DNA of 64,000 bases from Acanthosepion esculentum. Its lineage: Eukaryota; Mollusca; Cephalopoda; Sepiida; Sepiidae. Under the pieces are notes generated by a model, which worked only from the letters and a program-made list of their open reading frames with translations, made no database searches and was not told where the DNA came from. The stretch is from positions 60,915,446 through 60,979,445 of the forward strand of contig OZ038500.1 in NCBI GenBank assembly GCA_964036315.1, given 5' to 3'. This document shows positions 11,252-21,599 of this stretch, piece by piece; the first letter of the stretch is position 1; every line of letters begins with the position of its first letter. Made by a program: the position numbers and the translations under genes.

Positions 11252-12391
11252 GCCCTTCTTTTGTTCTCTCTCTCTAGCCCTTCTTTTGTTCTCTCTCTTG
11301 CCCTTCTTTTGTTCTCGCTCTCTCTAGCCTTTCTTTTGTTCTCTCTCTCTCTCTCTAGCCCTTCTTTTATTCGCTCTCTCTCTAGCCCTTCTTTTGTTCT
11401 TGCTCCCTAGACCTTCTTTTGTTCTCTCTCTCTCTCTCTCTCTCTCTCTTGCCCTTCTTTTGTTCTCTCTCTCTAGCCCTTCTTTTGTTCTCTCTCTAGC
11501 CCTTCTTTTGTTCTCGCTCTCTCTAGCCTTTCTTTTGTTCTCTCTCTCTCTCTCTCTAGCCCTTCTTTTATTCGCTCTCTCTCTAGTCCTTCTTTTGTTC
11601 TCGCTCTCTAGCCCTTCTTTTGTTCTCTCTCTCTCTCTCTCTCTCTCTAGCCCTTCTTTTGTTCTCTCTCTCTAGCCCTTCTTTTGTTCTCTCTCTAGCC
11701 CTTCTTTTGTTCTCGCTCTCTCTAGCCTTTCTTTTGTTCTCTCTCTCTCTAGCCCTTCTTTTATTCGCTCTCTCTCTAGCCCTTCTTTTGTTCTTGCTCC
11801 CTAGACCTTCTTTTGTTCTCTCTCTCTCTCTCTCTCTCTCTCTAGCCCTTCTTTTGTTCTCTCTCTCTAGCCCTTCTTTTGTTCTCTCTCTAGCCCTTCT
11901 TTTGTTCTCGCTCTCTCTAGCCTTTCTTTTGTTCTCTCTCTCTCTCTCTCTAGCCCTTCTTTTATTCGCTCTCTCTCTAGCCCTTCTTTTGTTCTTGCTC
12001 CCTAGACCTTCTTTTGTTCTCTCTCTCTCTCTCTCTCTCTCTAGCCCTTCTTTTGTTCTCTCTCTCTAGCCCTTCTTTTGTTCTCTCTCTAGCCCTTCTT
12101 TTGTTCTCGCTCTCTCTAGCCCTTCTTTTGTTCTCGCTCTCTCTCTCTAGCCCTTCTTTTATTCGCTCTCTCTCTAGCCCTTCTTTTGTTCTCGCTCTCT
12201 TGCCCTTCTTTTGTTCTCTCTCTCTCTCTCTAGCCCTTCTTTTGTTCTCTCTCTCTCTCTCTCTAGCCCTTCTTTTGTTCTCTCTCTCTCTAGCCCTTCT
12301 TTTGTTCTCTCTCTCTTTAGCCCTTCTTTTGTTCTCTCTCTCTCTAGCCCTTCTTTTGTTCTCTCTCTCTAGCCCTTCTTTTGTTCTCTCT
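8663..12391. repeat. 3.7-kb (CT)n / tagcccttcttttgttc array with ~200-bp higher order
   Basis: The basic unit is a variable (CT)n run followed by tagcccttcttttgttct. Marked variants (tgttcttgctccctagacct, attcgctctctctctag, tagcctttcttttgttc) recur in the same order about every 200-210 bp from ~9,030 to ~12,010 (for example at about 9,950, 10,165, 10,375, 10,575), so the array has a compound higher-order unit. Long plus-strand frames rich in Leu, Ser and Phe are translation of this repeat, not genes. Strong strand asymmetry (pyrimidines on the plus strand) could favour triplex (H-DNA). Confidence 0.95.
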
Positions 12392-12392
12392 G

Positions 12393-12515
12393 TACAAGTC
12401 TAGAGTTAACCGTTATCTTCCACACACATCAGCATAAGAAGTACCTCTTACTCTCTAACCCTCTACCTGGGTGACTCTCTCAGAGCGAACACCACTGTAC
12501 AAGTTTGAAGGCATA
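12393..12515. repeat. Right copy, part 1, of the flanking module
   Basis: Near-identical to 8,281-8,375, including catcagcataagaagtacct and gggtgactctctcagag, with a ~14-bp insertion (cgttatcttccaca) after gttaac. Confidence 0.88.
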
Positions 12516-12935
12516 TGCATCAAGAATGCAAAAGCATGTAGAGATGACGCTGAAAATCACAGCCTTTCAAAGGTATGGGAAATAGCAATAAGTAATTCTT
12601 TCAAACTTCGAGGTAATCATCTCGAGTTTAGATTTCAATAAAGCCTGGTTACGGAACAGGTAAACTTGACATGCATTGTGATATCAAATTATTTCCGAGA
12701 AAATAATCACGATAAAGAGCTTAACACATTATTTTTGTTTTGCTAACTCTAGATTCTGGGAAGAGTTTCGTGGAATGAAAAAAAAATGTTTTTGAAAATG
12801 TGGAACAGGTATTTATTATACAAGTACCGATCTATATTATTTAAATAAACAAAGCGAAACATCCAGAGAATAATTTAAAGGAACCCATACACTTGTAAAA
12901 AAAAATAGAAATCTGTCAACAAGCCAATATAATAT
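12516..12935. other. Unassigned spacer, no gene seen
   Basis: About 420 bp separating the two parts of the right-hand flanking module. No long frame or repeat match was found in the window. Confidence 0.5.
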
Positions 12936-13048
12936 AGGTAAACTTTGCAAATTACAATCAATTTACATTCCTTGAGAGAGTATGTATATATTGCATAATA
13001 AACCAAATAAGAACAGTGTTCAATAAAAAAAAAGAATATATAAAGAGA

Positions 13049-13089
<41 letters not shown>

Positions 13090-13110
13090 TAGGGAGAGAA
13101 AAATAAAAAA
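12936..13110. repeat. Right copy, part 2, of the flanking module, with (AT)n
   Basis: Near-identical to 8,383-8,562. The internal (AT)n is longer here (13,052-13,085). Minor differences (actttgc/actatgc, gaaacaat/gaaccaat) show independent decay. Confidence 0.88.
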
Positions 13111-13409
13111 ACAGATATAAGCAAGCGTATACAGACATGCTGTAAACATAATAGTGCTTGATGTGGTTAGACAGAGGAAAGATATATATTATTTAGTACA
13201 TATACTAATACCTACGTGTTGCTGTGCGACTTAAATTTCGCTGAATTACAGCTCGTCGGGCACAAGATCGAAAATTATAACATAAATATATTATAAAATC
13301 ACTACAAAAATAGCCATTTTGTTTCAACACTTCTGGTGTCTTATCAAGTGATGGTGTTGAATGTAGAATAAAGAGTTTAGTCTTTTTATAATATAATTTT
13401 CGAATAAAT

Positions 13410-13410
<1 letters not shown>

Positions 13411-13445
<35 letters not shown>
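13411..13445. repeat. (AT)n microsatellite
   Basis: Abuts the left arm of the inverted repeat that follows. Confidence 0.95.
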
Positions 13446-13447
<2 letters not shown>

Positions 13448-13653
13448 TGAACATAGAAGTCAACACTTAGAGGCGACTGTCTGTTTCATGCTAGATGCAA
13501 TCGTCAGGCCACCTCAGGTGACGATTTCTAGCATGAAACAAACTGTCGCCTCTAAGTGTTGACTTCTATGTTCAATTTTATGTTTACACACGCACTATCT
13601 CTGATATTGACCACTTTATCCCATAATTATAGCACACATTAAGACTTTATTTC

Positions 13654-13700
<47 letters not shown>
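13446..13700. repeat. Inverted-repeat (foldback) element, hammerhead-family, decayed
   Basis: Arms 13,447-13,477 and 13,545-13,575 (gtgaacatagaagtcaacac ...) are near-perfect reverse complements. The loop contains gTGACGA ... GAAAC ... TGTC on the plus strand, a hammerhead core with the first C mutated. The tail (cactatctctgatattg ... gcacacattaagac) ends in (AT)n at 13,657-13,699. The same tail follows the copies at 22,141 and 44,606 and precedes the one at 35,771 in reverse. Confidence 0.85.
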
Positions 13701-13956
13701 GTAAATATATTCAAAATCTGCTGCAAATTAAAATTTCATGGGTACTTCCAGATTGTTGCACGACTCTCTCACAATCTTCAAGCAGTTCAAGTGTAAGATA
13801 CTCAATATTCGTGAGCACATTCGGTCAAGCATCCACCAAAACTTCGCAAGCCTTAATTTATGTCTTCGATAATCTTTTCCTTTAACTTTTTTATTGTTTT
13901 AAGTTCAATAATTCTCTATAATGTTAGCAAGACTCTAAAGCAATCCTCATATTGTT

Positions 13957-14009
13957 ACTTTTTTATTTTTTATTTTAATATCTGTCTTAAGCCTGACACT
14001 CAGGTAAGT

Positions 14010-14011
<2 letters not shown>
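13957..14011. repeat. Second copy of the T-rich module of 8,160-8,215
   Basis: Nearly identical to 8,160-8,215 and likewise followed by AT repeats. It is the third element of the duplicated neighbourhood around the CT array. Confidence 0.85.
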
Positions 14012-14057
<46 letters not shown>

Positions 14058-14090
14058 ATATATATATATATATATATATATCTGTATATG

Positions 14091-14122
<32 letters not shown>

Positions 14123-14128
14123 TATCTG

Positions 14129-14159
<31 letters not shown>

Positions 14160-14330
14160 CTGTATATGTATATATATATATATCTGTATATGTATATATA
14201 TATATATATATATCTGTATATGTATATATATATATATATATATCTGTATATGTATATATATATATATATCTGTATATGTATATATATATATATATCTGTA
14301 TATGTGTGAATATATATATATATATATCTG

Positions 14331-14361
<31 letters not shown>

Positions 14362-14468
14362 CTGTATATGTATATATATATATATATATATCTGTATATG
14401 TATATATATATATATATATATCTGTATATGTATATATATATATATCTGTATATGTATATATATATCTG

Positions 14469-14519
<51 letters not shown>

Positions 14520-14520
14520 G

Positions 14521-14553
<33 letters not shown>

Positions 14554-14557
14554 ATAA
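14012..14557. repeat. Compound (AT)n array interrupted by ctgtatatg, ending in (GT)n
   Basis: AT dinucleotides are broken at irregular 20-60 bp intervals by ctgtatatgtatata, more than ten times, ending in (GT)n at 14,535-14,553. Translated frames rich in Tyr/Ile are microsatellite translation. Confidence 0.95.
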
Positions 14558-15079
14558 TTTACTGTTAGCTGCCGATCATATTATATTTATCGAAAGTTTT
14601 TCTTACGTGGTAAACTGGCTAATGAGTGCGTCTGAGAGCTTGCGCATTTGGTCGAGAAGCCATCAAAATTTCGTCATTTTTAACATATGTTTTTTTTCTA
14701 TAATTTTGTTATTCTTTTAACTGTTTGGAAATTTTCTCTGGCGTATGTGTGTGTTGTGGGGGGGGTGAAATAAACCACTCCATTCCAGAAGGGATCCGTT
14801 CGGAGATTAGGGTAGCAGTTTTGGGGGCAGCATGTTTAACGAAGGTTGGGTGGGAAGCATCAAGGACCTATCGTATAAGATAGGAGGTAGATAGAGATCG
14901 CAATTCCTTTTTTCTTTTACAATTTTTTGGTTGTAGAATTTTCATGCAAATATGTTCATGATTCCCACTATGAAAAAGTGTACAAATTTGCTCACCAGAA
15001 TGTTTTCCATGCATGAAAAATATCTATTAAATATTACTGACAACGAATTCCAAGTCTTCATAAAGAATATCAAGTCTTT
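14558..15079. other. Unassigned sequence, no gene seen
   Basis: Contains a G-run (ggggggg about 14,757-14,766) but no recognisable domain or repeat family. Confidence 0.4.
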
Positions 15080-15131
15080 ATATATATTTATATATATGTA
15101 TATATGTGTGTGTGTGTGTGTCTGTGTATGT
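15080..15131. repeat. (AT)n/(GT)n tail of the adjacent SINE
   Basis: On the minus strand this is the A/T- and CA-rich tail directly after the 3' end of the SINE at 15,132-15,533. Confidence 0.8.
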
Positions 15132-15533
15132 ATGGTGGACCATCCCGTCGTATTCGGCGTATGAGGGTCGAGCATCTCAGTTCCTAGGAACCGACAGCCC
15201 AGACACCATCACATATGTTTTGATTATAGTGGTGAAGGCATTGTGTAGAGCCAAACACTTTTTGAAGGACCAGATACAGAGACCTAGTGCACTATGTGCC
15301 AAAAGGTTTCCAAACGTCCCTCCGCAGGTTTTGAATTCAGAGCTGTCCTTCTTCTAGACCAGTTGCCATCCAAGGCTCTAGAACCGAGTATGTCCTGCTA
15401 TTTACCCATTGCTGGAGGGAGAAGAGGATTAATACCTTTGCCAAGAGTATTAGCACGTAAGTGAATATAATTGATTCGACTGGAATTCGAACTCGGCTCT
15501 CCGATTCCTCAATCCGAGCCGCCATCCACTATT
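15132..15533 (-). mobile_element. SINE family 1, near full length (~400 bp)
   Basis: On the minus strand the tRNA-like head (tggatggcggctcgg, B box gagttcgaattcc) starts near 15,533. It is followed by the family body (gtgctaa.., gggtaaatagcagg), a central region (ttgaattcaaaacctg) and a 3' end ending in tacgacgggatggtccacc beside the (CA/AT)n tail. It is the most complete copy in the window and defines the order of parts for fragments at 20,590, 22,440 and 25,432. Confidence 0.85.
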
Positions 15534-15603
15534 ATATATAAATAAAGATTGCCCATGTATATAGATAGAGTAGGCCCATAAAATTTGAGAGATACAAATC
15601 AGC

Positions 15604-15639
<36 letters not shown>

Positions 15640-16530
15640 CAAGGGAAAAGCGCTTTTTAAGAAAAAATAAAGAAAAGAAAAAATCACAATCTTCAAGTTA
15701 CAGTTAAACAATTTTTCAAGTATAAAAATATATAACTCTACAAAAATCATTTTTGTATAAACGTGGCTATTATTGATTGAATACAGTAATAGAGACTCAA
15801 GGCCGAAAAATGGGGGAGAAGTGTCAAGACTGGTCAAGACTAACTATCCTAGACCTAGCTAAACAGATTCACGACATAATTCATTCGTTACAATTTACTT
15901 ATTCACCAAAAGAATCTATCCGTCACCATTCGCTCCTACCTACATCAAAATACCTCTCTTACACAAAGCACATACTAAAAAATCGTTTCTTGTCTTGTAA
16001 TGAATGCGTCAAAACGGATGACACGCCGCCCACGTGAAGGTATGCAACTGAAATGTGCTTAATAGGATGGTGATCGCGTTCATCTTGGAATTTTCCGTTC
16101 TTCACTTAATTGTTGAAAATTTTAGGAAGAGTTGCGTCAATCATTTTAATAATAATGATAATAATTATAAATAAATATAATAATGTTCAATGTATAATAT
16201 TTCGCCTTTAGATCAAATAGAAGCATGATGAGAAAAGATGTTTAAAATCGCAATTTTCAGATACGTCCCTCAACGAGAAATAAAATGAAGTTTGATTTTT
16301 GTAGGAATATTTTTTCGCATGTATTATATTACTGATTAAATCTAATAGCTTGGGGGTAGTTGTTTGTCACGATTAGGGTTGAAGAGGGTTTGTAATGGCT
16401 TTTATATGGGAACTGTATCCATTGAGACAGACACATATTCGTACACAAACGCACACACATGCGCACGCATACGCATATACAGTGTGCGATGGGTAAATTG
16501 TTGCCATTTTTTTTTATTTTTGTAATACCG
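15534..16530. other. Unassigned AT-rich sequence; (AAT)n at 15,603-15,640
   Basis: Holds a trinucleotide (aat)n microsatellite at 15,603-15,640 and a CA-rich stretch near 16,440-16,480. Short frames on both strands show no family signature. Confidence 0.4.
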
Positions 16531-16539
16531 CGCAGGCGC

Positions 16540-17165
16540 TTTGGTTGTTGTTGATTTTGTCGACTGCACATTATTCGCCAGAAATTTGGAAACGGCATGA
16601 TGTACTGCTTGGCATTCGAGCCGGAAGATCCAATACGAACATTGCAATGTGTTTGGGTGTCAATCTGAGGACAGTTCAGAGGATTTGGAAATATATCCAA
16701 ATGTCATGATGTTTGGGGGGATCACAGGTTTTGGAGACGTTATGCCTCCATTCATCTTCCACATGGCTTCAGACTCAATAGGAGGTACACATCAAGTGCC
16801 TTGAGGAGTTAGTGCTGCCCTGGGACAAGAGGGTGGGATATCTGGCAACATGAATCTGCACCATGACACACAAGCAGGAGAACCTAGTCATGGCTGTCAG
16901 ACAATTTCTTTGACCACATCACCACTTACATCTGGCTACATAATTCCCCAGAGTGCAAACTCTTTGATTATTATGAGTGGGGCGCAATTGAGTGAGAGAC
17001 CAGCGAAACTCATTGTAACACCAAAGATGAACTGAAGACAAGGTTTATGGCAGCATTCACCATCTTATACAAACAGACCGTCCAGAAGCGTTGCAGGAAA
17101 TCCTGAATTCATCTGGGCGCCAATGGCGATTTCATTGACCACATTTTCTGTTTCGTATTTCAAGA
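16540..17165 (+). pseudogene. Mariner-like (IS630/Tc1/mariner superfamily) transposase relic
   Basis: The plus strand at 16,614-16,705 reads IRAGRSNTNIAMCLGVNLRT followed by VQRIWKYI, a helix-turn-helix of the kind that binds transposon ends. It is followed abruptly by MMFGGITGFGDVMPPFIF (16,706 on), so roughly 100 residues or more, including the first catalytic Asp region, are missing. The later part (16,850-17,150) reads HTSRRT, SWLSDNFFDHITTYIWLHNS, then YYEWGAIE and NTKDELKTRFMAAFT, with at least four in-frame stops. The position of the third catalytic acid (NSPD in relatives) is Glu here (NSPEC). The element is inactive; no terminal inverted repeats were located. Confidence 0.85.
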
Positions 17166-17247
17166 TACTTTTGTGTAATTTTGGTAAATATATCTGGAAA
17201 AATGATATGTCAATGTTATTTTCATTCCTGCGTAATGTAGATCCTAC

Positions 17248-17249
<2 letters not shown>

Positions 17250-17310
<61 letters not shown>
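17250..17310. repeat. (CT)n followed by (AT)n
   Basis: CT dinucleotides at 17,250-17,279 pass directly into AT dinucleotides to 17,309. Confidence 0.95.
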
Positions 17311-17313
<3 letters not shown>

Positions 17314-17443
17314 GTATTTAGACATTTACACAAATTTTGTTGAATTATATCGACAAGTTCTGTTCATAATTTTTTTTCAGTTTTTCAAATTTCCAAATAT
17401 AATGATGTTTTAGAAATTCCGTAAACTCAACAAATATCATTTT

Positions 17444-17446
<3 letters not shown>
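17311..17446. other. Short unassigned spacer
   Basis: AT-rich, nothing recognised. Confidence 0.4.
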
Positions 17447-17498
<52 letters not shown>

Positions 17499-17499
17499 T
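17447..17499. repeat. (AT)n microsatellite
   Basis: Immediately abuts the left arm of the inverted-repeat element at 17,500. Confidence 0.95.
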
Positions 17500-17990
17500 G
17501 ATAGAAATTAGGAGGATTTGTGATAATTATAATTAAGTAATTCATCGAGTCTAGAAGAATCTTCAACAGAATGTAGAAAACACAGGACGGCCGTTTCGTC
17601 CTATACTTGCTGAGGATCATCAACAGTGCGCATCCACTACCGAGAATTGAATTTTTCCCATAAACTGTTCACCCATCTGCACTCTGTTGAGTTTTCTTCT
17701 AGTCTCGATGAATTACTTAATTATAATTATCTCAAATCCTCCTAATTTCTATCACTTGTATATCCTTGCTTGAACCGGCTTCTAATGCTCTGGGCTGAGC
17801 GGCTTGGGAATAGTAGTCGGGGCTCGTGGGGTCACAGTCCTCTGGGTAAAATAGAAACTCGAATGTGTTCCACCACGGAATATGTGATCGAGCGGCGCTA
17901 TATCGAGTCTGATTCGCTACTTCTTCGTCACCGAGGCCCGTTGCCTTCTGTTGAGGTTTCTTCTAGACTAGTTGAATTACTTAATTATAA
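17500..17990. mobile_element. Hammerhead/inverted-repeat element (retrozyme-like family A), copy 1
   Basis: The left arm (17,500-17,570: gatagaaattaggaggattt ... ctagaagaa) is the reverse complement of 17,684-17,753. A second partial unit follows (17,754-17,990), ending again in ttcttctagactagttgaat. The family is shared with 23,129-23,690. The minus strand at 17,586-17,628 holds a decayed hammerhead: TTGATGA (first C mutated), stem TCCT/AGGA, GAAAC, loop ggcc, GTC. Confidence 0.8.
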
Positions 17991-18260
17991 TACATATACT
18001 TCTAGCCTAATTTAATTTTAAATAAAAAAAAAAAAACGTTACGATTAATGTTTTTTTTATAAAACGTTTTAGTATTGACAGATCCAGGGAATTTATCCTG
18101 GGGGCGAAATGGCCATATAGAAATTGGATAAAATTTAGATTCGTTTTTATGTAATTCATTTCTATGCTCTATAATAAATATAGTGAGCTCTCTTTTGTGG
18201 AGCAGTTTTCATATTTTATATTAATAAGATTAACTAGGATTACTTACCCCCCACGGATTT

Positions 18261-18263
<3 letters not shown>
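17991..18263. repeat. Fragment of the repeat family shared with 41,020-41,100
   Basis: 18,150-18,262 (ctctataataaatatagtga.., catattttatattaataag) resembles 41,020-41,095 and, reversed, 22,745-22,800. It runs into (AT)n on its right. Confidence 0.55.

Positions 18264-18319
<56 letters not shown>
18264..18319. repeat. (AT)n microsatellite
   Basis: Uninterrupted AT dinucleotides, ~55 bp. Confidence 0.97.
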
Positions 18320-18322
<3 letters not shown>

Positions 18323-18979
18323 CTGCTCAAGAAGCAATACTGTAATTTCACGGCGTTATCGTATACGTTTATCGTGTGAAGTCGATCCTGTTTTAACTGT
18401 GGCCGTGTTCCAAACTAAACTCTAGTTGATAAATAACTATAAACGAGGCAGGGGGAAAGAAAGACAAGAAGAAAAGCCAGCAGATTTATTTTAACACTAA
18501 ACAGTGCTACCGTCAAACTTGCCTGTCACTGAGATAAAATTAACAAGCAGTATGCGTTGAGCACTTTCCGATAATCTCACATTCTTTTCCCTTGAAATAT
18601 GTGTCAACTCAATTACATCTCCCCGGGAGGAGAGGAAAAGAAAACGCTTAGCTATCCAGAATACCTTCACACTGGGGCTTAGGAGACTACCGAAGTACTA
18701 ACACTTCTTTCAAGTCTGCCGTACATCAAGATATTCCATCGCTTTACATTGCCTGTGAACTCTATGAATAAAAGGCCCAAACGCATACCTCTCGCACCCA
18801 ACAACGTCAAATCTAAAACGGGAACGAACAACCGATAAAAGTTCTTCTCAGAAGCACACTTCAACTAACTCCTGGCCATAACGGATATCATTCCCGAAAT
18901 ACGCGTCAGGTTACTGAAAAGTTCCAAGAGAACGAAAAATATGTAAACGCTCCTTCGTCCGCCGGTGTGCAATTTAGAA
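18320..18979. other. Unassigned sequence, no gene seen
   Basis: More balanced in composition than its surroundings, with short frames only (a minus frame of about 60 codons near 18,679-18,864). No recognised domain. It could be part of an undescribed transposon. Confidence 0.4.
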
Positions 18980-19568
18980 TATACAGGTTGTCAGTTAAGT
19001 CTCTTTACAATTTGAAAATATATTACAAAAACAAATGAACAGAAATATATGTGGAAATTGTTACAAAATCAGCAGCAGATACTGAATTTTTTTTTTTAAT
19101 TAATTTAATACACCTCTATATGGGCACAAATATTTGTATGAAGAACATCAAAACGGTACTCGATTTCTTACCATGTTTCCTGTAGCGTAACGTTACCAAT
19201 GGCGGCAATGGCATCAGTGACCTTTTACATTAGATCAGTGATGTCCTGCATTTTTGTTCGACAGACGATACCTTTAATATAACTCCATAGAAAGAAGTTC
19301 AGGGGAGGGATATCTGTTGAATGAGGTGGCCAGGGAATTGGGTCACCCCTTCTAATCCACCGACCTGGAAATATCAGGGGTTCATTTAACAGTAACTCTT
19401 TCATCAACAGGATATCTGGAATACACAAATGCAATGTGATTAAAAATTCTGATAACATCTAGGCATATAGAACAAATCTTATTAAGATATCTCATCAAAT
19501 GCCTTTGTAATATATGTTTTAAACTGTAAAGAGACTTCCGAATGGCTTCCAGTCCTGACGCCTGTATA
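18980..19568 (-). mobile_element. Deleted mariner-like transposon with terminal inverted repeats
   Basis: The ends read tatacagg (18,980-18,987) and cctgtata (19,561-19,568), consistent with TA target duplication. Subterminal arms aagtctctttacaatttgaa (18,997 on) and its near reverse complement (19,507-19,537) pair well, with a 14-bp length difference. The minus strand at ~19,240-19,400 encodes FPGRWIRRGDPIPWPPHSTD followed by IPPLNFFLWSYIKG, the region of the third catalytic Asp in mariner-type transposases (WPPRSPDLTPLDFFLWG). At ~590 bp it lacks more than half of the ~1.3 kb expected, so it is a non-autonomous relic. Confidence 0.75.
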
Positions 19569-19654
19569 CTTTGATGCAACTAATAAAGATTTATACATCT
19601 GTTTCAGTGTTTGAGAGGAGATAATCTTCTTTATATGAAATAATCCTTCTAAAC

Positions 19655-20203
19655 CAGGGGTGAGCAAACTTTTTAGTACAAGGGCCGCATTCTAAAAAAT
19701 TATAGATTTACTGGGCCGCATAGTATATATAAACCAAAATAATTGATATTTAAAATTGGCAAAATAAAGGGCTTTTAAAGGAAAAATATAGTTTTAATAA
19801 ATTTACCATAAGTACCATGTAAGTAGAAAAACTTATTTATTTGAAAGATAAAATAACTGTTTGAAGAAATAAGAAAGAATTTTTATTACTATTATAAAAT
19901 AGAAACTATCAAAGGAGCATAATTATTTATTTTATAATATCACAACTGACCATCAGAAGGATAAAAATACTAATGGGAATGATACACTATTATTTGTATT
20001 TTGTATTTTGTATTTTATCTCATTCTTCAATATAAATTTACTGTTTTTTTTTTTTTTGTCATTTTACTAACAATTTTAAGTTGTTATTTTTGGCGGCTTG
20101 GGCATGTTAGTATTGAATAAAAAATCTGTTTGTGCTTGGCGGGCCGCACGAAATCGTTTGGCGGGCCGCATGTGGCCCGCGGGCCGTAGTTTGCCCACCC
20201 CTG
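19655..20203. mobile_element. hAT-superfamily non-autonomous element, 549 bp
   Basis: The left terminus caggggtgagcaaact (19,655) and right terminus agtttgcccacccctg (ending 20,203) form a 16-bp terminal inverted repeat with one mismatch. The flanks ttctaaac (19,647-19,654) and ctctaaac (20,204-20,211) are an 8-bp target duplication with one mismatch. Subterminal gggccgca copies lie inside both ends, a layout typical of hAT MITEs. The interior is AT-rich and carries no transposase. Confidence 0.95.
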
Positions 20204-20229
20204 CTCTAAACCATCAAAAGAGAATGTCG

Positions 20230-20575
20230 AATATAATTTTTGCTATTAAGACATAGTAGTTAGTAACGACGAGGTTTTGTGAAAAAATTAAATAAAAAAA
20301 GGACACTTATACTAATCAAGAAGAAACAGTTGAAATTCCTGGAGCACATAATGAGGAAGGAGTGCTTGAAAAATATGATACTCACAGAATATACTCACAG
20401 GGACAGAGGAAAGCAGTACGTATCTACTTGATAAGTTTGAATAAATGGACGGGAGAACAGAGTATGGGCGGAATAACAAAAACATAAAATTTATTACGGG
20501 TTCCCGGAAGATCTGGAGGACCATGATCTCTAGGTCCTGAAGGGACACGACAAATATCAGAAGAAGAACCTTCCA
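20230..20575 (+). pseudogene. LINE 3'-end fragment
   Basis: Plus-strand similarity to the C-terminal LINE segment at 29,690-30,000: gttagtaacgacgaggtttt (VSNDEV), aagaaacagttgaaattcct (KKQLKFL), an R-K-LKN segment, and the terminal tctaggtcctgaagggacac. Several stops and frameshifts are present. Confidence 0.75.
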
Positions 20576-20589
20576 TCTATTACGAAAGT

Positions 20590-20782
20590 GGCAATTTCAA
20601 AGAACGTATTCAAAAATCCATGGAGGCAATCTTTGAATACATTCTTTCAAACCTTCAAAAAGTGTGGATGGTCCTGCACGGAACCTTCAACCACTATAAT
20701 CAAATCTCATGTGCAGTTGTCGGGCTCTCGGTTTCCTAGAAACTGATCTGATTGAGCCTCATACGTCGAATTTGACGGGAGA

Positions 20783-20783
<1 letters not shown>
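20590..20783 (+). mobile_element. SINE family 1, 3' fragment
   Basis: Contains ttcaaaaagtgtggatggtc, accactataatcaaatc and the family 3' end tacgtcgaatttgacgggag, followed at once by (TA)n. The tRNA head is absent (5' truncation or recombination). Confidence 0.8.

Positions 20784-20828
<45 letters not shown>
20784..20828. repeat. (AT)n tail of the SINE
   Basis: Starts exactly where the SINE 3' end (gacgggagag) stops. Confidence 0.95.
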
Positions 20829-20834
<6 letters not shown>

Positions 20835-21007
20835 ACAAATATGTTTTACGTGCTATTGCTATATAGACGATTAATAAGATTTTTTTTTAATCACAAAATA
20901 TTAGATTTCTCCTGCAACCTTGGTCAGTGCTTCATAGTATATACTTTTATGACGTCGGAAATGAACATGGATATACGATTATCTGATTATATTTCTGAGA
21001 TGGGTTA

Positions 21008-21370
21008 GTGTAATTATTTACACTATTTACGTTTTTTTGACTGTTGTCCTCATCGTTGTTGCCATATTCACGGTGTTTCGGCCGTTGTACGCACCGGCCT
21101 GCTACAGGTGACACATGGGATCCTGTGACTTGACCCAAAGATTTGTGTGTTCAGTTCTTTGAGACTGCAGTAGTGAAAAAAAAGGCTAGATAACTAATAC
21201 ATGCGGAAGAGGCATGGTACGTGGAACTAGAACATTCTACCCCGGTGGATGAAATTAAAGTTTCAGTTTGAAATTTCACTCACCTGCAGAAGCCCAGCGC
21301 GTACAACGGCAGAAACGTCGTGAATGTGGTAACAAATATCAGGACAACAGTATGAACAATCTAAATAATT
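21008..21370. mobile_element. Two SINE family 2 fragments in inverted orientation
   Basis: 21,008-21,170 is a minus-strand 3' half (gccatattcacggtgtttcg, gccgttgtacgcaccggcct). 21,180-21,370 is a plus-strand 3' half (ggtacgtggaactagaacat, agcgcgtacaacggcagaaa). The two face outward, so their tails lie at the outer edges. Both carry mutated versions of the CTGAAGA...GAAAC motif. Confidence 0.7.
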
Positions 21371-21418
21371 TAGATAATGTATAAACCATTAACTCCAATT
21401 CTTACAATTGCATATGTG

Positions 21419-21419
21419 T

Positions 21420-21460
<41 letters not shown>
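21419..21460. repeat. (AT)n followed by (GA)n
   Basis: AT dinucleotides at 21,419-21,440, then GA dinucleotides to 21,460. Confidence 0.93.
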
Positions 21461-21599
21461 CGGACGAAAGTTATAACTGTTATATAACGATAAAAAATAA
21501 TAAAAATTAATAAAAGATAATATACTATGTTACTCAAAAATCGAAAGCCAAAAATATATAGTGTAACAAAAAAATAACAAGTATAATAAATTGATCTAA

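Noticed and set aside
9781..12403. Long plus-strand frames rich in Leu/Ser/Phe that look like membrane proteins
   Set aside because: They are direct translation of the (CT)n/tagcccttcttttgttc array, change frame with repeat length, and have no gene context.
13860..14720. Tyr/Ile-rich frames of up to 151 codons
   Set aside because: Translation of the (AT)n array with ctgtatatg interruptions.
16850..17035. 61-codon plus-strand frame as a gene
   Set aside because: It is an out-of-frame shadow of the mariner-like transposase relic, which reads in another frame with stops.
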